Shown here piece by piece: positions 55,439 to 64,000 of a DNA stretch of 64,000 bases. This stretch comes from Crocodylus rhombifer. Taxonomy: Eukaryota > Chordata > Crocodylia > Crocodylidae. The stretch is from contig JAVSML010024350.1 in assembly GCA_038503035.1 (NCBI GenBank), positions 207,838-271,837 of the forward strand, written 5' to 3'. The notes under the pieces are model-generated. The model saw only the letters and a program-made list of their open reading frames with translations. It was not told where the DNA came from and did not search any database. The position numbers and the translations under genes are program-made. How positions within the stretch are numbered: position 1 is the stretch's first letter; each line of letters opens with the position of its first letter.

Positions 55439-56915
55439 TATTCAGGACAAAGACACTTTAATTTGGGGGCTCCACTCCCTGCCTGTGGCAGGTCTGCTCC
55501 TCTTCCTCCTCATTCTCAAAGCAGATTATTGCCTTTTCATCTTTTAGTTTTTAGTACAATGTGTCAAGCTGGAGAGTTTTTAAATCCCTGTGAGAAGAAG
55601 ACTTCTTCATGATTTTATTACTGTATTTATTCCATATTCATAACACTAAATTTTTTGTTATTAAATGCACTCTACAAATGGCTCAGGGAGCCATAGTTAT
55701 AAATGTATCAGAGGCCTATAATGAAGCTTTATACATGTAGCTATATCTATACATAATTCTGTATATAGCCTATATTTACAGTGGAAATGTAAGCTGTTTA
55801 TTTTATATTAAAATGAGCACTGTATTAATAACAGTGCATATTCTTTTCTATCATTTTTGTACAGTTTACGATACTGGAGATCCGGCTTTGTTCAGGCTGT
55901 ATCGGACACCGTTTTGTCTCTTACAATTGGTCTTTTCATAGTGCCGGATTTTCCACGTGTCTGAATGGAAGTGAAGCTTTGCAGTAGTGTCCTTTAATGT
56001 CCCATCCGTGTTGTCTAGCGCAGGGGGAAGGGCTCTGTGGTATAACTATTGCATCGTAACTTATCCAGAAGGTTTGGAGCATCACCGATGCAGTGGCAGC
56101 AGCTGCTGCTGCTTCCCATGATGCTTTGCCAGGGTGGGGCGTCTATGATCTCTCAAGTGGTTTTGGGAGGTAAACCACTTCCAGGTCACCTGAAATCCCA
56201 CGACTGCACAGTGTCCTTAGTACTGTAGGAGAAATGCAGCAGCATTTCCTAAGAACTTGACAGGGTTTAGTTATTTTAACCCAAGCTCTTCCTGCTTCGC
56301 TGATCTGACTCTCACCCAGGATCTCGATGTTCATGGAATGACCTACAATAAAATAATCATCAGGTTCACATCCGTGCCCTGGGGGATGGCGATACAGTCT
56401 GTCTTTTCAGAGCTGCTCCAGCTGAATCCTTTATCTTGAAGCTGCTAATGCTCCTCACGGGTTTAGATTGGCTTTTCTTAGCAGATGTAACACGAACCCT
56501 TCAGATGGCTCATTTATACTAAGCTTATATAGTACTTCAGCCTTTCGTTTTCTCTCCTGCACAACTGTTATGGAAACAGCCCCCTACCCCAAGTCTTCTC
56601 TAACTCTAAACAGGTTCCTGCTGATCAGGGTGTGGCACTGGTGTAGAATATTGTTTTCTTACTGTAAAGAGACCTACCTCAGGTTACTGAGTCCTGTGTG
56701 GTACGTTACCATGCTCACTGTACACCATCCCTGTTTTATGGGACCAGTGGCCCGGGTGGGCATGGTTGCTCCTGTAATAGCTGTGACTTATTGAGCGGTC
56801 AGCGTTGCATGTCTTTGTCAACTTAGACATTTTGTAGCCTTAGCATGTTTGCAAAATGTCTCGTCGAGGCAAACATCTGAAGTGAATATGAATAAAAACT
56901 ATTTTGGGTTTTATA
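55439..56915 (+). other. ABCC5: ABCC5 3' UTR with candidate poly(A) signals
   Basis: AT-rich, repeat-free sequence after the stop codon. Candidate signals are ATTAAA at 55660-55665, AATAAA at 56347-56352 and AATAAA at 56891-56896. The last sits at the end of the non-repetitive tract and is my choice for the distal end, which would give a 3' UTR of about 1.45 kb. Cleavage sites cannot be seen from DNA alone; the end is estimated at about 20 bp past the last signal. Confidence 0.65.
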
Positions 56916-58224
56916 AACTCCTTGTATGCAGCAGTTTCTTTGGAGGGTGTCGATCGTTCCTCAGTAGCAGGATCTTGGATGGTGTGGGGCGAGACCCATC
57001 GAATAGTTCTCTTGCTCTGGGATTTTTTTTATTTATTTAGACTGCTGCAGGAATGTACAAATCTGAACCTCAGTTTGCTTTCAGGACACCCATTTTTTAA
57101 AAATCTAGTAAGTTAGTTCAACGCTGTTTACTGTTAATATTACACATGTAAGTGAAGGGGTAAGTGCTGAGTAGGACAAGGATCGCAAGGTACCCCTTGT
57201 CTGGCATTAACAAGACGCTGAGCATTCCTGCCCAAGAGTGAGATCTGAGGAAGGTGGCAGCGCTTAATTATCCACTTCATTATCCTAAAGAGAAGCCTGC
57301 CCATGTTTTTTCAGTCTCATTCCAGACCCACAGCTAAGCTACCATTACCACAAGAAAACCACAGCTTTAGCAGAGCATGCTGGGTGTTGGTGTACAGATG
57401 AGCAGTGCTTAAAGCATCATTTGCTTCTTGTTAGCCTTCAGTTAAGCACACAAAGCTAACTGTGGAGGATCAGGGGCTAAAGTAGCCAATGCAGTAGCCT
57501 GCATTTGTGAGTCACAACTTGCCACAGTGGCCACTGTTACTTGGTGTTATGTTTAGAGGGCAGAGTGGATAAAGTCGATGGATCTGCTGCAGCTAGAGGG
57601 CAGGAGGTAGATTCCCCTTTCACGTAAGGTGAAGGGTAGCTGTTTAAATAGGAATTTGGGAAGAGGGGACGCTGAAGCTATGAGGAAGATACTGGGAGTG
57701 AAATATGCAGGAGGTGTAGAGGTAGCTGCTGGGGTGAGAGGGGCAGGAACAGAGAGATGGGTCAACAGCCTGGATGAACGGGCAAGATGGGAGTAAGTGC
57801 TTGGATCATGGCACATGGAAGAAGAAAATGCCCACTTTTTTATTATTTAGTTTTATCCTGGCCATTGAGGGCAAACAGGCCTGGCCCCTCAGGGCCTGTG
57901 ATTTACAGTCTAGCCTGGGGAGGAAGCATCAAGGGTTTAAGTAAGACTGAAATATCTTTATCCACAAGGCAACATGAGAGAGAAACTGAGGTTTTGCCAG
58001 GACTTGGATTCTGCTTCTGCATCTGCATGACCAGTATGAAGAGTGTCTGTCCTACAGGAGAGTAGTAAAATGATGGAACAGTAAGTCTTACCTGTCTCCC
58101 ATGAGATCCTGCTCTAGGGCGGGATGGTGAAAACGTATCGTACATCAAGGGACGCTGAGTAACGTGGAGACTCAAAATCTGGGCCATGATGATGAAAAAT
58201 AATTCTCTGCTTCATTGTACCTCT
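56916..58224. other. Intergenic sequence downstream of ABCC5
   Basis: I recognise no gene or repeat family here. Confidence 0.4.
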
Positions 58225-59312
58225 TGGTTGGATTCAGTTGTGTCAACCCTGTGACACACGTGTACACGGTCTGGTGGGTGGCAAATTGGCTTAGCGGTCA
58301 CACCCTGAGAGTGGCAGTAGATGGGTCGGTATCAACCTGGAAGGATGTGGGTAGTGGGGTCCCGCAGGGTTCGGTCCTTGGACCTGTGCTCTTCAATATC
58401 TTCATCAGTGATGTGGGTGTGAAGTGTACTCTGTCCAAGTATGAGGACGATACTAAACTGTGGGGTGAAGTGCACACTGGAGGATAGGGAACGATTGCAG
58501 GCGGACCTGGACAGGCTGGAGAAGTGGGCAGAACACAATAGGATGCAGCACTACAAGGACAAGTGCAGAGTGCTGCTCCTAGGGCGCAAACATATCCAGC
58601 ACATCGACTGGCTGGGAAGTGACCCTCTCAGCAGCACAGAAGTGGAAAGAGATCTCGGGAGTCCTAGTGCGCTCCGAGATGAATATGAGTTGTCACTGAC
58701 GATCATCAGCAAAGCTAACCGCATTTTTTCGTGCGTCAGCAGATGCGTGACGAATAGATCCAAGGAGGTGATACTTCCCTCTGTATGACATTGGTCAGAC
58801 CACAGTTGGAGTACGCGTCCAGTTTTGGCCGCCGTACTTCAAGAAGGATGTTGATAGACTTGAGAGGGTCCAGAGGAGGCCACTCATATGGTCAGGGGCT
58901 TACAGGACAAGCCCTATGAGGAGAGACTGAGGGACCTGGACCTCTTCAGCCTCCACAAGAGATGGCTAAGAGGTGATCCTGTGGCCACCTACAGATTCAT
59001 TAGGGCGATACAGCAAGGGATCAGAGATGCTCTGTCCACCACAGCACCTCATGGGTAACCAGGAACAATGGTCACAAACTGGCAGACGGCAGATTTAGGC
59101 TAGACATCAGGAAAAACTTCTTCATGGTAAGGGCGGCCAAAATTTGGAATGAGCTCCCAAGGGAGGTAGTGCTCTCCACCACTGTGGGCGTCTTCAAGAG
59201 AAGGCTGGATAGGCATCTGCCTGGAACCATCTGACCCAGCACTCTTTCCTGCCTAGGCAGGGGCTTGAACTCGATGATCTGTTGAGGTCCCTTCCGACCT
59301 AGCATCTATGAA
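58225..59312 (+). mobile_element. CR1 LINE fragment, 3' half of ORF2
   Basis: [20 protein letters not shown] and [16 protein letters not shown], then LQADLDRLEKWAEHNRMQ and KCRVLLLGRKHIQH, ending in the CR1 tail GATGATCTGTTGAGGTCCC and TTCCGACCTAGCATCTATGA. Frameshifts lie between segments. Same subfamily as 31486-32632 by eye. Confidence 0.95.
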
Positions 59313-60580
59313 CCCCAGCAGCCCACTTCAGGCTGAAGTGAGTGCAGCTGAACCCGAGCCATACAGCAAACATTAGAACATTTCTTCGTGGGGCAGGAAT
59401 ATTTACTAGATGCAGGATGGAGTGGGAGCTTACCTGCTAAGGAGAAGGGGGAAGACTGAATCTGTATTTCGGTCAGTGTAACTGAGATTGGAATTAGGCT
59501 CCAAAAATTGCGCTGTTGTAGCTGAATGGAAACACCTACATCTGGAGGTCACTCAAGACGAGGCCCACTGGGCCAGTATCTCTAGTCCATGTTTCATCCT
59601 TGTTCTGGGCAGCCAGAAAGAGACCAAATAGTCTCAGAATGTAAGTGGTAATTGTGCCCTCTCCAGCTGCTGCAAATGTAATGAGAAGAGGGAGAAGGTT
59701 GCAAGGTGCATGTGAGAAGGAAAGAGGAGGATGAGAATGGTTGAGGGCAGATGAACTGTGCAGCTAAGATGGAAGTGTTGAGAGAAAAGAAGAGGTAAGA
59801 CCTGCAAATAGGATTGATCTGGCAGATAGGAAGTGAGGATAAAAAGGTGAGGCAGAATTGGGTCTTGGGATGGGGCAAAAAACATACTGCTTCTTGAGGT
59901 ACTTTGCAGAGAATGCTAGTACCTGGGGGAAGGAAGGCAGAATCCCCTCGGCCATGGAAGAGCTGGCCCACATTAGTTTGTATTTAATCGCTTCATCCTG
60001 AGGTCACAAGTTGCATTGTCTTGTGAAGAGGTAGTTGGAGCCTTTTGCATGTCTGTTTTGGATAGGTCTTGAAAACATGGATGTTTGTCCTGTTCTCAAC
60101 TTCAGTTCAAGTTTGTTACCAGCATTATACTAGTGCCAGGGCTCCTGCCTTAAATTGCTAAGCAGAATGAAACCTGGAGATACACTGAAAAGTCAGCCAG
60201 AAAACCCACCACAGGCTTTTGGAGCTTCCCTGAGGGTGTTGCCACATCTACTTCTGTTGTATCAAACCTGCTGTTCCATGATGAATGCTATTCTTGACCA
60301 ATAGCAGGGAGACTGCCATGACACGGCTGTATTGGACCAATTCAAATACAGTGAAACCAGCTGAAATACCTTCCTGAAAGCCATCCTGAAGTAGGCCACG
60401 GGCTGTCAGTGTTTAATTTATATCCAGCTCCAGTGAACCTCCCTCTTCACTTGTTCCTCCACAAAAACACCAAGGGGAAAAAAGCGCTGTCTATTCAGGA
60501 TAGAAACAAATGGTTATACAATATGTGGGGAGCTGGATAGCTCATGCTTACTTCTGTCCTGTCCCATGGAGGTAGCAGTT
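59313..60580. other. Intergenic sequence between CR1 copies
   Basis: Nothing recognised. The 125-codon frame at 59594-59971 on the minus strand has no domain. Confidence 0.4.
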
Positions 60581-60587
60581 CATCCAA

Positions 60588-60665
60588 TTTTCCAGCTCAT
60601 CGATGAAAATATTGAAGTGCACCCTTAGCACGTTTGCAGATGACACCAAGCTGGGGGGAGTAGAT
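60588..60665 (+). mobile_element. Older CR1, left part of an interrupted copy
   Basis: ATCGATGAAAATATTGAAGT and GCAGATGACACCAAGCTGGG match the RT region of the copies at 6750 and 62130. The copy breaks at AGTAGAT, exactly where a minus-strand CR1 begins, and resumes at 61991. Confidence 0.85.
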
Positions 60666-61990
60666 CCATAGATTGTAAGGGACCGGAAGGGACCTCGGAA
60701 GATCATCGGGTCTGGCCTCCTGCACCAAGCAGTAAAGACAACTGGGGGTCATGTGACCCCGGCGAGGTGACCGTCGTCTCCTCTTGAAGATGTCCAGGGT
60801 CGGTGATTGCACCGCCTCTGGAGGGAGCTTATTGCACAGTCTGGACACCCTGACTATGAAGTTTTTCCTCACGTTGAGCCTAAATCGATCTTCCAGGAGT
60901 CTGTGGCCATTACTCCTGGTTTTCCCTGTGGATGCCCTGGTGAACAGTTGCTCACCGAGCCCTTGATGTCCTCCCCTAGTGTAGCGGTAAGCTACTACCA
61001 GGTCCCCTCTCGGCCGCCTTTTCCTCAGGCTGCAGAGTCCCAGGTCCCTCAGCCTTTCCTCGCATGGCTTGCCTTTTACGACTCTGATCATACGGGTGGG
61101 TCTTCTTTGGACTTTCTCAAGCTTGTCCACGCCCTTGTTAAAGTGCGGTGCCCAGAACTGGACGCAGTGCTCCAGCTGTAGTCTCACCAGTGCTGAGTAG
61201 AGCGGAAGAATCACCTCCTTGGCTTTGCTGGAGATGCATTGATTGACGGACGCCAGCGTATTATTTGCTCCGCTGACTACAACGTTGCACTGCCGGCTCA
61301 TGTTCATACTGTGGTCTGTTATTACCCCCAGGTCCCTTTCATTCGTGGTGCTGGTCAGTTTGGTGCCGCCGAGCCTGTAGGTGTGGTGGGGGTTGCTTGT
61401 CCCGAGGTGCAGCACTTGACATTTCTCGACACTGAACTTCATCAGATTACAATCCGCCCAACTTGCTAGTCCGCCCAGGTCTGCCTGTATCTGTTGCCTA
61501 TCTTCAAGCATGACCACACTCCCCCATAACTTGGTGTCATCCATGAATTTGGCCGGTGAGCTCTTCACGCCAACACCCAAATTGTTAATAAAGATGTTGA
61601 AAAGTACAGGACCAAGCACCGACTCTGCCGGGATACCACTGCCCCCTTCTTGCCGGGATGACACAGATCCATTCACGACGACTCTGGGTTCTGTCCTGCA
61701 GCCAGTTGCTCACCCACCTGACTGTCTCGGAGTTAAGCCCACAGTCCTCCAATTCTCTCAAGAGTACACTGTGGGATATTAAATCAAAGGCCTTTTGGAA
61801 GTCAAGGTATACAATGTCAACCTGCTCTCTCGTGTCCAAGTGGTGAGTTACCTGGTCATAGAAGGAGATGAGGTTGGGAAGGCAGGACTTGCCTATGATG
61901 AAGTCATGCTGGCTGTCATTCCCAATCTTACCTTCTGTAAGCTTATCGCAGATAGACTCCTTGATGGACTTTCCTAGGATTTTCCCTAGT
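60666..61990 (-). mobile_element. Younger CR1 LINE fragment inserted in the older one
   Basis: The best preserved CR1 here. On the minus strand a 359-codon open frame (60597-61676) covers [53 protein letters not shown] and KLPPEAVQSPTLDIFKRRR, and runs out of the element into the host copy. Upstream, in another frame, lies VDIVYLDFQKAFDLISHSVL, so at least one frameshift separates the RT halves. It starts at the CR1 3' tail (60666 side) and is 5'-truncated, as is usual. Flanked by AGTAGAT on both sides (60659-60665 and 61991-61997). Confidence 0.93.
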
Positions 61991-62095
61991 AGTAGATATG
62001 GTGGGGGGTAGGGCTAGGGTTCCGAGAGACCTTGACAAATTGGAGGATTGGATTGAAATAAATCTCATGAGGTGAAAACATCACTTGGTACCACA
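61991..62095 (+). mobile_element. Older CR1, right part of the interrupted copy
   Basis: AGTAGATATGGTGGGGGGTA then GGGTTCCGAGAGACCTTGAC and AAATTGGAGGATTGG continue the CR1 interrupted at 60665, matching the order seen in 62205-62270. Confidence 0.8.
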
Positions 62096-62129
62096 CAAGA
62101 ACCCCCTGAGGTGATTTCCAGGCTGACTG

Positions 62130-63060
62130 GGAACTTCTTTAGTGACCTGGAAGATGGGATGTGGTGCACCCTCAGCAAGTTTGCAGATGACACCAAGCTG
62201 GCGGGAGTAGTAGATACACTGGAGGGGAGGGCTGGGATTCAGTGACCCAGACAAACTGGAGGATTGGGCCAAAAGGAATCTCATGAGGTTCAACAAGGAC
62301 AAGTGCAAAGTCCTGCACTTAGGAGGGAGCAATCCCCTGCACCGGTGCAGGCTGGGGGTGACTGGCTGGGTAGCAGCTCTGTGGAAAGGACCTGGGGGGA
62401 CAGGGGACAAGAAGCTGGACAGGAGCCAGCAGTGTGTCCTTGTTGCCAAGAAGGCCGACGACATCCTGGGCTGCACTGGTAGGAGCGGTGCCAGTGGGTC
62501 AAGGGAAGTGATTCTTCCCCCTATTCAGCACTGAGGAGGCCACATCTGGAGTCCTGTGTCCAGTTTTGGGCCCCTGCTACAGACAGGATGTGGACAAGAG
62601 AGTCCAACAGAGGGCAACAAAAATGGTTTGGGGACTGGGGCACATGCCTTATGAGGAGAAGCTGAGGGAACTGGGCTTATTTAGTCTAGAGAAGAGGAGA
62701 CAGAGTGGGGATTTAATGGGAGCTTTCAACTCCCTGCAGGGGCTCCAAAGAGGCTGGAGCTGGACTGGTCTCAGTGGTGACAGATGGCAGAACAAGGAGC
62801 ACTGGGCTCAAGCTGCAGCAAGGGAAGTTGAGGTTGGATATAAAGACAAACTTTCTCACTAGGAGGGTGGAAAAGCACTGGAACAGGATACGCAGAGAGG
62901 TGGTGGAGTCTCCATCCTTGGTTTGCAAAACCCAAGTAGACAAAACCTTGTCTGGGATGCTGTAGCTGGGGCTGGTCCTGCTTGGAGCAGGGGGTTGGGC
63001 TAGATGTGACCTCCTGCGGTCCCTTCAACCCCCTTTGTCTATGATCTGTGATGCTATAAG
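62130..63060 (+). mobile_element. CR1 LINE fragment, second plus-strand copy
   Basis: CACCCTCAGCAAGTTTGCAG, ACAAGTGCAAAGTCCTGCAC, ACTTTCTCACTAGGAGGGTG and the tail GTGACCTCCTGCGGTCCC with CTATGATCTGTGATGC. Same subfamily as 6750-7352. Its RT frame is broken (98-codon stretch 62566-62862). Confidence 0.93.
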
Positions 63061-63559
63061 CATAATTGTTCTCCTCCATCCAGAAATGACTATTGGAAAA
63101 AATAAGGCATGAAAAACTAGAGGTTGGAGTTTATGAATAAGGTGGTGCTGGTGGCACCTGAAGCTGACAGCAGCCACCCTCTCCATGCTGCAGTGTTTCT
63201 GCGTGGTGACAAATGTAGGTGCCACCTCTTTTGCTTTATCGAGGGCCTGTCACAGTTACAACACAAAGGGTGTCCAGGTTTTGAAAATGGGACTGGGACT
63301 ATTAATAAAATGGGAATAGGATTTGGGTAAGTAGAGGACGGAGCCAGTGATAGGAACACATTGTGGTGACAGGAGGGGAGCAGTATGGTAGCTGTGATGT
63401 CCAGGAAATACGTGAGAGGAAGGATTTGTTCAGTGACTTTTTTTTGCGGGACCAGCTACGTAGCCGGGTCAGACGCCAGGCAGGAGGGCAGCAAGCCTCG
63501 TACCTACCCGCCACACCGCAGCTGTTCCCTGCAGCTGTCCTGTGACCCCGCTTCGTTTT
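63061..63559. other. Intergenic sequence before the CpG island
   Basis: Nothing recognised. Confidence 0.4.
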
Positions 63560-64000
63560 GAGCATAGGAGAGGGGTGGAGAGCAGCGCTTCCGACGACGC
63601 CCGGGAGAAAGAGGATCAGGATGGCAGCTACTTATTTTGGGGTGATGAGATCAAAGGCTGCAGGAGGCCTCGTAGCAGTTGCCAGGGGCAGGTCGGGGCA
63701 GCGTGTGCGGGCTCAGCCACGACTCGCACGTCCCTCCTGCCAGCCCTGGCCCGCGGCGGCAGGCGCGGAAACCCTCCTGTCCTGCCCCGCCTGCCAGCTG
63801 CGCCCAGCGCCCGTCAGGCCCTGGGGCCGGCCCGTCGGGACAACGGCCTCCCGCCCAGACAGACCGACGAGGTGCCCGGCCGGGGCTCGGGCAGCCGCCA
63901 GGCGCCAGGCGGCCCCGCCGGTGGAGGCGGGCGCGGCTGGAGACGAGACGCGGGCGGGCGGCGGGCCAGGGGAGGCGGCGCCCTGGCATCCCTGGGCGGG
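63560..64000. promoter_or_regulatory. CpG island, running past the end of the window
   Basis: An abrupt change to GC- and CpG-rich sequence (many CGG, GCG and CCCGG words) after CpG-poor DNA. It is the only strong island in the window, and its position about 6.7 kb past the ABCC5 3' end marks the probable promoter of the next gene. In human the gene after the 3' end of ABCC5 is PARL, same strand (from memory); no PARL coding sequence is seen here. A plus-strand frame from ATG at 63621 stays open to the window end (126 codons), but stops are rare in such GC-rich DNA, so this alone is not evidence of a gene. Confidence 0.8.

Noticed and set aside
63651..63989. 112-codon minus-strand frame in the CpG island
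   Set aside because: GC-rich DNA rarely contains stop codons; the translated sequence is low-complexity Pro/Arg/Gly-rich without domain identity.
63621..64000. Calling the plus-strand open frame the first exon of PARL
   Set aside because: The residues do not match the PARL N-terminus as I remember it; only gene order suggests PARL.

Overview
The window is vertebrate nuclear DNA. Its introns are full of CR1 LINE fragments and hAT-type DNA transposons. There are no Alu or B1 elements, no L1 was recognised, and one MIR/CORE-SINE-like relic is present. This repeat mix, together with relatively long introns, fits a non-avian sauropsid; a crocodilian is my best guess and a turtle the alternative. 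That is inference, because no species marker was read directly.

One gene dominates: ABCC5 (MRP5), a full-size ABC transporter of the ABCC family, on the + strand. I found 28 consecutive coding exons between 13380 and 55438. Together they give one unbroken reading frame of 1393 residues plus stop, with no frameshift or internal stop. Only the first coding exon (about 43 residues, judged against the human protein from memory) is missing; it should lie upstream, so positions 1-13379 are the interior of a long 5' intron. Both transmembrane domains and both nucleotide-binding domains are complete. Every intron is GT-AG except the last, which is GC-AG. The 3' UTR follows, with candidate poly(A) signals at 55660, 56347 and 56891.

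The most interesting non-repeat feature is a small exon at 18157 in the third intron of the window. Read from the preceding exon it adds 11 residues and a stop, matching my memory of the tail of the human short ABCC5 isoform (208 aa). It has tandem acceptors, a strong 5' splice site 75 nt downstream, a poly(A) signal at 19755, and a CpG-enriched patch around it. It could be a terminal exon, a poison cassette exon, or both.

Repeat layout: CR1 relics lie at 6.75-7.35, 14.4-15.5, 31.5-32.6, 36.75-37.4 (interrupted by an LTR-like block), 48.6-49.7 (- strand), 50.7-50.9 (-), 58.2-59.3 and 60.6-63.06 kb. The last cluster is a nest in which a minus-strand CR1 is inserted in an older plus-strand CR1. 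Two long-inverted-repeat hAT elements (23478-24066 and 29503-30228) and two short hAT MITEs (10503-10689 and 48013-48182) carry 8-bp target duplications, two of them perfect. A different, decayed non-LTR reverse transcriptase lies on the minus strand at 42.1-43.4 kb, just before an ABCC5 exon.

Downstream of ABCC5 the DNA is intergenic and repeat-rich until a sharp CpG island begins near 63560 and runs off the window. It probably marks the promoter of the next gene (PARL by vertebrate gene order, not shown by sequence). I found no CRISPR array, operon, tRNA or rRNA gene, and no sign of a new multi-gene system.
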